A stretch of 64,000 bases of DNA from Aquimonas voraii (GTDB lineage: Bacteria > Pseudomonadota > Gammaproteobacteria > Xanthomonadales > Xanthomonadaceae). The position numbers were made by a program, and so were the translations under genes. The notes beneath the pieces are model-generated. The model had not been told where the DNA came from. It saw only the letters and a program-made list of their open reading frames with translations, and did not search any database. The stretch is from the NCBI RefSeq assembly GCF_900101825.1, contig NZ_FNAG01000002.1, positions 186,001 to 250,000 on the forward strand, given 5' to 3'. This document shows positions 1-8,489 of this stretch, one piece after another. Each line of letters begins with the position of its first letter. The stretch's first letter is position 1.

Positions 1-783
1 GCGCGGCGCCGCTTCGAACTGCAGACCGACCTGCGGCTGGCGATCGGCCGCAGCGAGTTCGAAGTGCACTACCAGCCGATCGTCGACCTCGACAGCGGCC
101 GGCCGCTGGGCTGCGAGGCGCTGGTGCGCTGGCGCCACCCGCGCCGCGGCCTGCTGCTGCCCGGCGAGTTCTTGCCGCTGGCGGAGGAGGCCGGTCTGAT
201 TGGAGAGATCGACCTGTGGGTGCTGCGCAGCTCCTGTCGCCAGGCCTCGCTGTGGCGACAGGCGTTCCGCCGCAGCAGCTTCACCCTCAGCGTCAACATG
301 GACGAGCGGCTGGTCGCCTCGCAGGTGGCGGCGCACGAGGTCCGCGCTGCTCTGCTGTCCTCGGGTCTGCCCGCTGCAAATCTGCAGATCGAAGTCACCG
401 AGCGCGTGTTCGGCGGCGACATGAACCAGGCTGGCGAGCGCCTCGCCGCGCTCAAGGCCACCGGCGCCGGCCTTGCGGTCGACGATTTTGGCACCGGCTA
501 CAGCTCGCTGGAGCGCTTCGCCGACTCACCCTTCGATGCGCTCAAGATCGACCGCGGCTTCGTCCGCGACATGGGCAGCAATCCGCGCCACCGCGCCATT
601 GTGCATACCATCATCGGTTTCGCCGGTGACCTCGGGCTTGCGCTCACCGCCGAGGGTATCGAGATGGAAGAGCAGCGCGCTGCCCTGCATGCGATGGGCT
701 GTACGCGCGGCCAAGGCTACCTGTTCGCGCCGGCCATGCCGGCCGCCGAGTTCGAGGCCTGGGCGCGGACCCGCGAGGCCTGA
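1..783 (+). CDS. EAL-domain protein, 3' part (c-di-GMP phosphodiesterase)
   Basis: The window opens inside this gene: the frame is open from base 1, so the N-terminus and any sensory or GGDEF part lie upstream. The 260 visible residues are almost one complete EAL domain, the fold that hydrolyses cyclic di-GMP. EALVRW is at about residue 39, followed by EVTERVF, DDFGTGYSSL, LKIDRGFV, the AEGIE loop and GQGYLFAPAMP. The metal- and substrate-binding motifs look intact, so activity is likely. What signal it senses cannot be seen. It ends with TGA about 60 bases before a separate TetR-type regulator on the same strand. Confidence 0.88.
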   Translation, partial: ARRRFELQTDLRLAIGRSEFEVHYQPIVDLDSGRPLGCEALVRWRHPRRGLLLPGEFLPLAEEAGLIGEIDLWVLRSSCRQASLWRQAFRRSSFTLSVNMDERLVASQVAAHEVRAALLSSGLPAANLQIEVTERVFGGDMNQAGERLAALKATGAGLAVDDFGTGYSSLERFADSPFDALKIDRGFVRDMGSNPRHRAIVHTIIGFAGDLGLALTAEGIEMEEQRAALHAMGCTRGQGYLFAPAMPAAEFEAWARTREA

Positions 784-843
784 GGCCGCCGAAGGCGAGG
801 GCGCGGCGGGTACACTTCCGGCTTCACCCGCAGTGCCACGCCC

Positions 844-1512
844 ATGTCCCTACGAACGGCCGGTGAGGCCGACTCCACGCTGACCCGTGATGAGCGCCGC
901 CTGCTGACGCGCGCCCAGCTGCTGGCGGCGGCGCTCCAGCTGATGGGCACGGGGCGCAGCTTCGCCTCGCTCAGCCTGCGCGAGATCACCCGCGAGGCCG
1001 GCGTGGTGCCGGCGGCCTTCTACCGGCATTTCCCGAACCTCGACGAGCTCGGCCTGGCCCTGGTCGAGGAGTCCGGCGCCACCCTGCGGCGGCTGTTGCG
1101 CGAGGCCCGCCGCACCGGCTTGCCGCCCACCCAGATCCTGCGCAGCTCGGTGCTGATCTTCCGCACCTATGTGCAGCAGCATCGCGCGCACTTCCTGTTC
1201 ATCGCCTCCGAGCGCGGCGGCGGCGCGCCGGTGATCCGCCAGGCCATCCGCACCGAGGAAGGCCACTTCGCGCAGGAGATGGCGCAGGACATGCGCCGGC
1301 TGAACCTGATGCCCGGCCTCGATGCCAATACGCTTGCCCTGTTGTGCCGTCTGGTGGTGGCGACCGTGATCAACGCCATCAACGACATCCTCGACCTGCC
1401 GCCCGGCGATGCACAGGCCGAACGCGAACAGCAGCAGGAGCTGACCCGCCAGCTGCGGATGATCTTCCTCGGCGCCCAGCGCTGGCGCGAGGAGCGCGAC
1501 GCTGGCGCCTGA
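844..1512 (+). CDS. TetR-family regulator, FabR-like
   Basis: This 222-residue protein is a TetR-type repressor. The N-terminal helix-turn-helix contains SFASLSLREITREAG followed by FYRHFPNLDELG, a pattern close to FabR of E. coli, which represses unsaturated fatty acid synthesis genes. The C-terminal ligand domain also ends FabR-style (RQLRMIFLGAQRW). The agreement runs over most of the length, so a lipid-homeostasis role is a fair inference, but no fab or desaturase gene lies beside it and the target is unknown. The ATG at 844 gives the usual family length. Confidence 0.82.
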   Translation: MSLRTAGEADSTLTRDERRLLTRAQLLAAALQLMGTGRSFASLSLREITREAGVVPAAFYRHFPNLDELGLALVEESGATLRRLLREARRTGLPPTQILRSSVLIFRTYVQQHRAHFLFIASERGGGAPVIRQAIRTEEGHFAQEMAQDMRRLNLMPGLDANTLALLCRLVVATVINAINDILDLPPGDAQAEREQQQELTRQLRMIFLGAQRWREERDAGA

Positions 1513-1523
1513 GTGCGCCGGCT

Positions 1524-2015
1524 TCAGTCGGGCTCGGCGAGGCGTTCGACCTCGAACAACAGGGAAGCGCCCGGCGGAATCGCGCGACCGGCGCCGCGCT
1601 CGCCGTAACCCAAGTCCGGGCCCAGGCGCAGCAGGCGCTGGCCGCCGGGCTTCAGGCCCACCAGACCTTCGTCCCAGCCGCGGATCACCTGCCCCGCGCC
1701 GAGCACGAACTCGAAGGGCTGGCCGCGTGCATGCGAGTCATCGAATTTCGGCCCGCGGCCGCCCTCGGCGCGCTGGTCGAAGAGGTAGCCGCGGTAGTGC
1801 ATGCGAAGGCGGTCGCCCGGCTTGGCGGGCGAGCCCTCACCCTCGCGCAGGTCGACGATCTCGATGCCTTGAATGCGACCGAACTCGGGCGGCAGGGGCT
1901 GTGGCGCGCAGCCGGCCAGTGCCAGCAGGTACGCGGACAACATCCAGACGGACCTCCACACGGTCAGGCGGCGCGGCAGCGCGTACGCTCTCTGCTTCAT
2001 CGAACGGAACCCCAT
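1524..2015 (-). CDS. FKBP-type peptidyl-prolyl isomerase, lipoprotein
   Basis: The 163-residue protein has a hydrophobic N-terminal segment ending in a lipobox (LALAGC), so it is probably a lipid-anchored envelope protein. The rest is one FKBP domain that speeds proline cis-trans isomerisation in folding proteins: KPGDRLRMHYRGYL, FEFVLGAGQVIRGWDEGL, GERGAGRAIPPGASLLFEVE. An in-frame ATG at 2000 gives a shorter start (MKQRAY...) and leaves more room for the divergent gene starting at 2025; I cannot decide between the two. Confidence 0.85.
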   Translation of the reverse strand: MGFRSMKQRAYALPRRLTVWRSVWMLSAYLLALAGCAPQPLPPEFGRIQGIEIVDLREGEGSPAKPGDRLRMHYRGYLFDQRAEGGRGPKFDDSHARGQPFEFVLGAGQVIRGWDEGLVGLKPGGQRLLRLGPDLGYGERGAGRAIPPGASLLFEVERLAEPD

Positions 2016-2024
2016 GGCTCAGGT

Positions 2025-2294
2025 ATGCGCAAAGTCTACGAGGCCGACAGCTACATCGACGCGCAGATCACCCGCGGCTGGCTGGAAGCCGCCGGCGTGC
2101 CGTCCCTGTTGGCGGGCGAACACCTGGGCGGCGCGATCGGCGAACTGCCGGTCGCGGGCCTGCACAGCCTCTGGGTCGGCGACGATTTCGAGCATGCCGC
2201 ACGGGCTGCGCTTGCCGAACTCGCGGCGCAGCGCGACGAAGGTGCCGAGGGTGAGGGGGCGGCGGCATCCGACGATGGCCTGCTCCCTGCCTGA
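2025..2294 (+). CDS. DUF2007-type small protein (putative signal-transducing)
   Basis: An 89-residue protein starting MRKVYEADSYIDAQITRGWL, typical of the DUF2007 family, which resembles the PII/cation-sensing fold: exposure of a short helix, then IGELPVAGLHSLWV, then an acidic alanine-rich tail. The biochemical role of the family is not settled. The ATG at 2025 was chosen because everything upstream in this frame is antisense to the FKBP gene. It is divergent from that gene with only about 10 bases between starts. Repeat R1 copy 1 follows its stop. Confidence 0.75.
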   Translation: MRKVYEADSYIDAQITRGWLEAAGVPSLLAGEHLGGAIGELPVAGLHSLWVGDDFEHAARAALAELAAQRDEGAEGEGAAASDDGLLPA

Positions 2295-2332
2295 ACAGTG
2301 GCGTCTGCAAGCACGGGCAGCGGCCGGTGAAG

Positions 2333-2482
2333 GCAACACAGATCCAGTCCCTCCTGGCCTGGATGAGCGGTCGCGAGTCCGGCGCATGTCCGGACTCGCT
2401 TTCGCTGGATCAAGCATCGCGTGCTCGATCCACGGGCGCGCCCTTCATGGCGCGCGACAACGCTGAATGCTTCAGCCTTGCC
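2333..2482 (+). repeat. R1 structured repeat, copy 1
   Basis: About 150 bases between two convergent genes. It carries the R1 series of hairpins: GCGAGTCCGG/CCGGACTCGC around a short loop, GGATCAAGCA/TGCTCGATCC, GGGCGCGCC/GGCGCGCG, and a last stem CAACGCTGAA/TTCAGCCTTG (one mismatch). The same architecture recurs at 10794, 25851, 27661 and 50204. Confidence 0.85.
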
Positions 2483-2583
2483 TGAATGGCGCCTCGATCG
2501 GTCGGCGATGCTTCGGCGGAGCGCCGAGTCCACGGCACTGCGACCCACGCTGCGCGGCCGCGCTCGATGCCCCTGGGCCGAGC

Positions 2584-3438
2584 TCAGCGCTTGGGCGCGA
2601 ACGCCTGGGTGAGCAGGGCACCGTCGAAGCCTGCGCTCTCGCCTTCGCCGCTGGCATAGCGGTACAGGGCTGCCGAGTAGATCCCTGACAGCGCCGCCTG
2701 CACGAGCGCGCCGATCACCAGCGCGATGACCAGGATGGCGACCGCCAGGCCGATCAGCACGGCGTTCTGGCTCATCGCTGCGGCCACGATCAGCGCCACG
2801 CCCGCAATGACCACCAGGAAGTTGATCAGGCCGAACACGAGGCCGATGCCGCCCTGGCCGATCACGTTCTCGCCCCAGGTGCGCTTGAGCAGCAGCGCGC
2901 TCTCCTTGACCGCTTCGACCGGGCCGACATCGCGGCTGACAAGCACCGGCACCACGAGGAAGCTCGCGACCGTCCATGCCGCCCCCAGCAGGCCTGCGAT
3001 CCAGCGGCCCAGCCAGCCCGCGCGCTCCTGGATCGCGCGCAGGAGCATGCCGACGGTCGCGGCGATCAGCGCGTAGCCGAAGATCGCTCCGAGCTTGCCG
3101 CCGGCGATGCGCAGGCCGTCGCCCAGGGTCGGATCGCCGCCCTGCAGGCGGATCATCGCGGCACCCACCAGTGCGGTGTTGAAGAAGAAGATCACGAAGT
3201 ACTGCGACAGGTAGAACAGGAAGGCCAGCACATAGGCGAGCGGCGGCAGGCCCTGTTCGTCCATCCGCTGCAGCCCATCCAGTGCGCCGAGGCCCAGCGC
3301 CGGCAGGACGAATGCTGCCGTCACCAGCAGGGTGGCGATCGAAGACAGCAGCGGAAACAGCAGCAGCTCCTTGTCCTGCCTCAGCACCGAAGCGCTGGCC
3401 TTGATCAGCGACCAGCTGCGCGCGAAACGTTCGAACAT
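2584..3438 (-). CDS. DUF6159-type membrane protein
   Basis: A 284-residue integral membrane protein. After a cytosolic start (MFERFARSWSLIKAS) there are about six hydrophobic segments, including LLSSIATLLVTAAFVLPALG, a pair around residues 80-130, and a long stretch near 205-255 rich in V, A and I. Its opening and the VSRDVGPVEAVKESALLLKRTWGENV segment match the widespread DUF6159 family, whose function is unknown. It stands alone on the minus strand; its start is 85 bases from the end of the ferredoxin reductase gene. Confidence 0.75.
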   Translation of the reverse strand: MFERFARSWSLIKASASVLRQDKELLLFPLLSSIATLLVTAAFVLPALGLGALDGLQRMDEQGLPPLAYVLAFLFYLSQYFVIFFFNTALVGAAMIRLQGGDPTLGDGLRIAGGKLGAIFGYALIAATVGMLLRAIQERAGWLGRWIAGLLGAAWTVASFLVVPVLVSRDVGPVEAVKESALLLKRTWGENVIGQGGIGLVFGLINFLVVIAGVALIVAAAMSQNAVLIGLAVAILVIALVIGALVQAALSGIYSAALYRYASGEGESAGFDGALLTQAFAPKR

Positions 3439-3523
3439 GGCGAAACCCCCGAAGGCGCGGGCGCCCCCGATGGGCGCCGCGTGAAGACGAAGTATGCGGG
3501 GAAGCGTGACGCCTGCGAGCGGA

Positions 3524-4336
3524 CTACTTTTCGACGAAGGCGCGCTCGAACACGTAGTGGCCAGGCGTGCCGATGCGCGGACTGACTTCGAAGCCGCGGC
3601 GGTCGAGCAGGGCGCGGAAGTCGGCCAGCATGCCGGGGCTGCCGCAGATCATGGCGCGATCCTGCGCGGGGTCGAGCGGATCGAGGCCGAGGTCGCGCAT
3701 CATCTGGCCGGAGTCCATGAGGTCGGTGATGCGGCCCGCGTGCACGAAGGGCTCGCGGCTCACCGCCGGGTAGTAGAGCAGCTTGTCGCGCACCATCTCG
3801 CCCAGATACTCGTGCTGCTGCAGCTCGCGGGTGAGGAAGTCGCGGTAGGCCAGATCGCGCTCCAGACGCACGCCATGCACCACGATGATCTTCTCGTAGC
3901 GCTCGTAGGTCTCGGGGTCGCGGACGATGGCCAGAAAAGGCGCGAGCCCGGTGCCGGTCGCCAGCAGGTAGAGGTTGCGGCCGGGCTTCACGTCCGAGAT
4001 CAGCAGGGTGCCGGTGGGCTTCTTGCTGACCAGCAGCTCCTCACCCGGCTGGATGTGCTGCAGGCGCGAGGTGAGCGCGCCGTCCGGCACCTTGATGCTG
4101 AGGAACTCGAGCTGCTCCTCCCAGTTCGGGCTGACGATCGAGTAGGCGCGCAGCAGCGGCTTGCCGTCGACCATCAGGCCGATCATCACGAACTGGCCGT
4201 TCTCGAAACGCAGGCCCTCGTCGCGGGTGGTGTGCAGGGTGAAGTACTGGTCGGTCCAGTGGTGCACGGCGGTGACCCGCTCGATGCGGTAGGGCTTGTC
4301 GGCTTCGGCGCGGGCGGGCTGGACGGCAGCGTTCAT
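3524..4336 (-). CDS. fpr: ferredoxin-NADP reductase
   Basis: This 270-residue flavoenzyme moves electrons between NADPH and ferredoxin or flavodoxin. The FAD-binding half has FVMIGLMVDGKPLLRAYSIVSP (the RAYS flavin motif). The NADP-binding half has LLATGTGLAPFLAIVRDP and ends MICGSPGMLADFRALLDRRG then GTPGHYVFERAFVEK, with the aromatic near the C-terminus typical of bacterial Fpr. The ATG at 4336 (MNAAVQPARAEADKPYRIERV) gives family length; longer reading in this frame is low-complexity sequence upstream. No partner ferredoxin is adjacent. Confidence 0.93.
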   Translation of the reverse strand: MNAAVQPARAEADKPYRIERVTAVHHWTDQYFTLHTTRDEGLRFENGQFVMIGLMVDGKPLLRAYSIVSPNWEEQLEFLSIKVPDGALTSRLQHIQPGEELLVSKKPTGTLLISDVKPGRNLYLLATGTGLAPFLAIVRDPETYERYEKIIVVHGVRLERDLAYRDFLTRELQQHEYLGEMVRDKLLYYPAVSREPFVHAGRITDLMDSGQMMRDLGLDPLDPAQDRAMICGSPGMLADFRALLDRRGFEVSPRIGTPGHYVFERAFVEK

Positions 4337-4629
4337 GCGGAAGGGTTTCCAGGCGCCCGGCCGCGCCGGCCGGGGCCGAGGCGTTGGAGGGGCGCTTGAG
4401 GGGGAAGGGAAGGCCTCGGAGCGGAGGCGATTGTCGGCGGCATTATCGCCTGTGGGCTTGAGGCGACTCAAAACTCCGCCTGCCCGAGCCGGTCGAGCTC
4501 TCTGCTGTGTCGCTGAATGTGGCCTGTCCAATGCGTCTGTCGCTGAGCGATGCGGGTACTTGCTGGTCCAGCGCCGGATTGGCACAGTTCCGCGCGGCCC
4601 GTTCGGCCACATTCCGTTTTGGGGGTTCC

Positions 4630-5376
4630 ATGTTCTTGCGTTCGCTTCTGCTGCTGTCCTGCTGCGCGTACTCGTCCTTCGCCCTGGCCGATGCGCCGCG
4701 CGCACCGGCGCCTACTCCGGATTGCCTTGATGCGCGGCAGGTCGATCGCCTGTATCCGGTGTCGCCCTGGCAGCTGGCCGTGGTCCAGGCCGATGGCCGA
4801 CGCTTCCGCGTCGAACTGGATTCGGCCTGCCCTGTTGTGCTCGAAGATGCGGCCAAGCTCAGCCTGCTTTCGCAGGAGGGCTGGGCTTGTGGCGGCCCGC
4901 GCGAGTTCATCGTCGATGCCAACACCGGCACCGCCTGCGCGATCGCCGCGCTTGCGCCGGCGGACGCGCGTGAATTCGCGGCCCTGCTGCGCGAGGCCGG
5001 GCAGGGGGACGATGTCCGGCTCGCGCCGCTGGAGGTCAAGGCGAAGGCGCCGCGCGGATTCCGCGGCAGCCACGATCACTGCTTCGCCGCCCGCCATGTG
5101 CGCGGCTGGAGCGAATCCGGCGAAGCGCTGGAGGTTGAAGTGGCTGCGCGCCGCTCCGGTGGCAACCTGCGTTACCGGGTCGAACTCGACGAAACCTGTC
5201 CCGACCTGGGCCGTGCGATCACCGTGGCTTTCCGCTCGGGCACCGACAACGGCGTGATCTGCGGCCATGCCGGGGATCGGGTGGAGCTGATGGATGTGGG
5301 CCTGATCCCTGTGGCCCCGCTGGGTTCGCGCTGCGCGATCCGCGAGGTCTTTCCGATCGCGCAGGTGGCCCGATGA
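4630..5376 (+). CDS. secreted two-repeat protein (DUF6491-like), first paralogue
   Basis: A 248-residue protein with a signal peptide (MFLRSLLLLSCCAYSSFALA). It contains two similar halves: both carry an RVEL..(A/T)C motif and a Cys-Gly near the end (GWACG in the first half, GVICG in the second). The second half resembles the small periplasmic DUF6491 family (CFxxRHVRGW...YRVELDETCPDL...CAIREV). Function is unknown; paired cysteines suggest disulphides. The next gene is a clear paralogue and its ATG overlaps this stop by four bases, so they are probably co-translated. Confidence 0.75.
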   Translation: MFLRSLLLLSCCAYSSFALADAPRAPAPTPDCLDARQVDRLYPVSPWQLAVVQADGRRFRVELDSACPVVLEDAAKLSLLSQEGWACGGPREFIVDANTGTACAIAALAPADAREFAALLREAGQGDDVRLAPLEVKAKAPRGFRGSHDHCFAARHVRGWSESGEALEVEVAARRSGGNLRYRVELDETCPDLGRAITVAFRSGTDNGVICGHAGDRVELMDVGLIPVAPLGSRCAIREVFPIAQVAR

Positions 5377-6110
5377 ACCGCTCCGTGCTCGCCCTGATGG
5401 CGCTTGCCCTGGCCGGCGCGGCCGCCGCCCGTTCCCCCGCGCCCTCGCCGGACTGCCTCGACGCCCGCCTGGTCGAGGACTTCCACGCGCCCTCGGCCTG
5501 GCAGCTGGCGGTGGCGCTGTCGAACGGTCAGCGCTTCCGCGTCGAACTGGCCGAGGCCTGCGAGTCGCTGCTGCAGGCCGAGGCCCAGCCCAGTCTGCTG
5601 GCTCGCGAGGGCTGGGCCTGCGGTGAGGGCGCCTTGGTGCAGGTGCAGCCGGGCGGGGAGACCTGCGGCATCGCCGCGCTCGCGCCGGTCGAGTCGCGTG
5701 AATTCGCGCGGCTGGCCCGTGAGGCTTCGGCGCGCCGGCTGGCGACCGTCGAAGTGCGGGGCCGCGGGCGCAGCGGATTCGGTGGCAGCGCCGACTTCTG
5801 CTTCGCCTCGCGCCACCTGCGCGCCTGGAACGAGGTCGATGGTGGCCTCGTGGTCGAGGCCTCCGCACGGCGCGGTGGCGGGCGCGCCAGCTACCGCGTG
5901 GAGCTCGACGGCAGCTGTTCCGATCTCGGCCGCTTCGAGAACATCGATTTCGCCTCGGGCGCCAACAACGGCCTGATCTGCGGCAACACCGGCGACACCG
6001 TGATCATCCTTCCCGACGATCGGGCCGATCTCGCCGGCATGGCTGCGAGCCGGCTCGGCAGTCACTGTCCGATCCGCGAGGTCTATCCCTTGGCCGTCAG
6101 CCCCGGCTGA
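5373..6110 (+). CDS. secreted two-repeat protein (DUF6491-like), second paralogue
   Basis: This 245-residue protein is a tandem duplicate of the preceding gene. Shared stretches include SPDCLDAR, WQLAV, RFRVEL, EGWACG, CGIAALAP and YRVELDGSCSDLG, and it also has two similar halves. A signal peptide covers the first 20 residues (LALAGAAAARS). It ends near C(P)IREVYPLAVSPG, as its twin does. The four-base overlap with the upstream stop implies an operon. The function is unknown, and divergence of the loops suggests the copies may have separated in role. Confidence 0.75.
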   Translation: MNRSVLALMALALAGAAAARSPAPSPDCLDARLVEDFHAPSAWQLAVALSNGQRFRVELAEACESLLQAEAQPSLLAREGWACGEGALVQVQPGGETCGIAALAPVESREFARLAREASARRLATVEVRGRGRSGFGGSADFCFASRHLRAWNEVDGGLVVEASARRGGGRASYRVELDGSCSDLGRFENIDFASGANNGLICGNTGDTVIILPDDRADLAGMAASRLGSHCPIREVYPLAVSPG

Positions 6111-6245
6111 GTGGCGCGCGCCGCCCGCTGACCGCCGTGCATTACGGCGCTCCGCGGGCGGCGCCAGACGCGGGGCGCCTCGATTCACGCGACCGCGATG
6201 CCCGCACCACCAGCCTTGCGAGCCAACCCAATTCTGGAATTCGCC

Positions 6246-7145
6246 ATGAGCACGTCGCGTCGCCTCGACCAGCACGATTTCCATCCCGAAGTGCTGCGCC
6301 TGTTCGATCAGTTCGTGCACGGCGCTATTGACCGCCGCGCATTTCTCGCAGGCGCGGGGCGCTACGCCGCGGGAGCCGCGGGTGCAGCGGGCCTCTTGGC
6401 GGCGCTCAGCCCGCAGTTCGCCGCCGCCCAGCAGGTGGCTGTCGATGATGCCCGACTGCGCGCCGAGTACCGCGAGTTCGACTCGCCGCAAGGCCACGGC
6501 AAGGGGCGCGGCTATCTCGCGCAGCCCGCCGAGCCCGCGGGCCCGCTGCCCAGCGTGCTGGTGGTGCACGAGAACCGCGGCTTGAACCCGCATATCGAGG
6601 ACGTCACGCGCCGCTTGGCCCTTGCGGGCTATCGCGCCTTCGCGCCCGATGCGCTGTTCACCCTCGGCGGCTATCCCGGCGACGAGGACGCAGCGCGCGC
6701 GCTGTTTCCGCAGCTCGACCAGGTCAAGTGCCGCGAGGACTTCGTCGCCGCTTCGCGCTGGCTGCTGGCGCTCGAAGGCGGCAACGGCAAACTCGGCGCC
6801 ACCGGCTTCTGCTATGGCGGTGCGATCGTCAACCTGCTGGCCACGCGACTGCCCGAACTGGCCGCCGCCGCGCCCTACTACGGCGGTGCGGCGCCGCTGG
6901 AAGGCGTGCCGGACATCAAGGCCGAGCTGCTGGTGGTGCTCGCCGCCGACGATGAGCGCGTCAATGCGACCTGGCCGCCCTACGAGGCCGCGCTGACCGC
7001 CGCAGGCGCACGCTTCGAGCTGTTCCAGCCGCCCGGCACCCTGCACGGCTTCCACAACGACACCACGCCGCGTTACAGCGAAGCCGCGGCGCGCGAGGCC
7101 TGGGCGAGGACGTTGGCCCTGTTCGAGCGCAGCTTGCGCGCATAG
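6246..7145 (+). CDS. dienelactone hydrolase family protein, Tat-exported
   Basis: A 299-residue alpha/beta hydrolase of the dienelactone hydrolase family. The catalytic cysteine sits in GATGFCYGGAIVN, with the acid in VVLAADDERV and the histidine in PGTLHGFHND. Before the domain is a twin-arginine-like signal (DRRAFLAGAGRYAAG then a long alanine-rich hydrophobic stretch ending AAAQ), so it probably folds in the cytoplasm and is exported by Tat. The physiological substrate cannot be read from sequence. The ATG at 6246 keeps the whole signal region; the upstream in-frame ATG adds only low-complexity sequence. Confidence 0.88.
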   Translation: MSTSRRLDQHDFHPEVLRLFDQFVHGAIDRRAFLAGAGRYAAGAAGAAGLLAALSPQFAAAQQVAVDDARLRAEYREFDSPQGHGKGRGYLAQPAEPAGPLPSVLVVHENRGLNPHIEDVTRRLALAGYRAFAPDALFTLGGYPGDEDAARALFPQLDQVKCREDFVAASRWLLALEGGNGKLGATGFCYGGAIVNLLATRLPELAAAAPYYGGAAPLEGVPDIKAELLVVLAADDERVNATWPPYEAALTAAGARFELFQPPGTLHGFHNDTTPRYSEAAAREAWARTLALFERSLRA

Positions 7146-7148
7146 GCG

Positions 7149-7180
7149 CGCTCGGGGCCCCGAGCGGGCGGGCGTATACT
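7149..7180 (+). promoter_or_regulatory. 18-bp perfect palindrome plus -10 box before yjdM
   Basis: CGCTCGGGGCCCCGAGCG at 7149-7166 is a perfect palindrome. A TATACT -10 hexamer at 7175-7180 lies 27 bases before the yjdM start. A -35 box at the usual distance would fall inside the palindrome, so the palindrome may be an operator; it may instead be a terminator stem for the upstream hydrolase gene, although no T-tract follows. Confidence 0.45.
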
Positions 7181-7207
7181 TTCACGCCCTTTCCATGGTT
7201 CCGTCCG

Positions 7208-7552
7208 ATGTCCGACCTCCTGCCTTCGTGTCCGCAATGCGGCTCGGACAACACCTATCGCGACGGCGCGCAGTGGATCTGCCCTGATTGCGCCCACGAA
7301 TGGGAGCCCGGCGTCGCAGCAGCGGCGGAGCCGAGCGAGGAGCGTGTGGTTCGCGATGCGAACGGTAGTCCGCTGGCCGACGGCGACTCGGTCGTGCTCA
7401 TCAAGGACCTCAAGGTCAAGGGCAGCTCGACCGTGCTCAAGGTCGGCAGCAAGGTGAAGAGCATTCGACTGGTCGACGGCGACCACGAAGTCGACTGCCG
7501 CATGGACGCCGGCAACTTCATGCTCAAGGCCTGCTATCTGCGCAAGGTCTGA
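7208..7552 (+). CDS. yjdM: YjdM/PhnA family zinc-ribbon protein
   Basis: A 114-residue protein very like E. coli YjdM (formerly PhnA). An N-terminal zinc ribbon has CPQCGS and CPDCAHEW. It is followed by the highly conserved core VVRDANGSPLADGDSVVLIKDLKVKGSS and IRLVDGDHEVDCRMD. Despite its old name it is not an established phosphonoacetate hydrolase; its role remains uncertain. It is preceded by a palindrome and a TATACT box, and its last codons overlap the convergent gene by about 20 bases. Confidence 0.93.
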   Translation: MSDLLPSCPQCGSDNTYRDGAQWICPDCAHEWEPGVAAAAEPSEERVVRDANGSPLADGDSVVLIKDLKVKGSSTVLKVGSKVKSIRLVDGDHEVDCRMDAGNFMLKACYLRKV

Positions 7553-7950
7553 TCGCCGCTCGGCGCTGTCGCGGCCAGGCCGATCAACAGCAGGGCGATC
7601 GAGGCGACATCGAACAGCAGCACGCGCTGCAGCGCGGGTGAGAGCGGCCAGCGCTGGAGACACAGCAGGGCGAATGCGATGTCGCTGGCCAGCAGCAGGG
7701 CGCATCCCGCGCGCAGCGAGCCGCGTCCGTTCAGTGCGAAGGCCAGCGGCAGGCTGAGCAGGGCGAACAGCAGGGCACGGTGCTGCAGCAGCAGTTCGAC
7801 TGCGGGCTCGATGCTGGCCGCCAGCGCGTAAAGCGTCCGCAGCGAGTCGGCGCCCAGCAGGCCCGGCAGCGGCAGCCAGTGGATCGCGATCGCGACCCAC
7901 AGGCCCGCGCGGATCCACTGGCGTCCGAAACTGATTCGCGTGCGCTGCAT
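7534..7950 (-). CDS. small membrane protein, unknown
   Basis: A 138-residue hydrophobic protein with about four membrane segments (AGLWVAIAIHWLPLPGLLGA, LLFALLSLPLAFAL, AGCALLLASDIAFALLCLQ, LLFDVASIALLLIGLAAT). It directly abuts the next minus-strand membrane gene, whose stop is one base from this start, so the two are probably one transcript. Its 3' end overlaps yjdM convergently. No family was recognised. Confidence 0.65.
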   Translation of the reverse strand: MQRTRISFGRQWIRAGLWVAIAIHWLPLPGLLGADSLRTLYALAASIEPAVELLLQHRALLFALLSLPLAFALNGRGSLRAGCALLLASDIAFALLCLQRWPLSPALQRVLLFDVASIALLLIGLAATAPSGDQTLRR

Positions 7951-8370
7951 TCAGGCGATCGCCGCGGCGGCGGCACGGATCCGCTCGCTGCGCCGAAGGC
8001 CCAGCCACTGCAGCGCGGCGAACACCAGCACGCCCAGCGCCTGCGCGATCAGCAGCAGCCAGCCCAGCGCATTCGGCGCAATCCAGCCGAGGGTCGGCAG
8101 CAGCAGGCTGGCCGCCGCCCATTCGACGTTGACGGCGATCGCAAGCCAGACGCTCCAGGCCGGCAGCCGCGCCTGGCCGCCCATCCAGCCGGTGAATGCG
8201 GCCCAGCCGAACATGAAGGCGGCGATCAGGATCATCTGTTCGCGGTTGAAGCCGAGTGCGGTGCTCAGCGGCATCAGCAGCAGCGGCACCGCCGCGGCGG
8301 CAGCCAGGCTGAGGATGGCGTCGAGCCGCAGGCCCAGGCGCAACAGGGATGAGGGAAGCACGGTGCTCAT
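7951..8370 (-). CDS. small membrane protein, unknown
   Basis: A 139-residue protein with about four hydrophobic helices (DAILSLAAAAAVPLLLMPLS, MILIAAFMFGWAAFTGWMGG, VWLAIAVNVEWAAASLLL, ALGWLLLIAQALGVLVFAAL). The layout resembles small DoxX-like or SPW-like membrane proteins, but no diagnostic motif was found. The ATG at 8370 is chosen because upstream codons are low-complexity and cross the divergent regulator's promoter region. It heads a two-gene minus-strand pair, and the MmyB-type regulator starting at 8490 is divergent, so it may control this pair. Confidence 0.65.
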   Translation of the reverse strand: MSTVLPSSLLRLGLRLDAILSLAAAAAVPLLLMPLSTALGFNREQMILIAAFMFGWAAFTGWMGGQARLPAWSVWLAIAVNVEWAAASLLLPTLGWIAPNALGWLLLIAQALGVLVFAALQWLGLRRSERIRAAAAAIA

Positions 8371-8489
8371 GGCGGATCTCCTTGGGTTCGGGGGTTGACG
8401 GCGGCTGCAGCTTCGGCCCGTGCCTGCCGGCGGTCGATTACCTTCGAGGTAATGCCCCAGCCGCGCCGGCGCGAGTAGCATCCGCCGCC

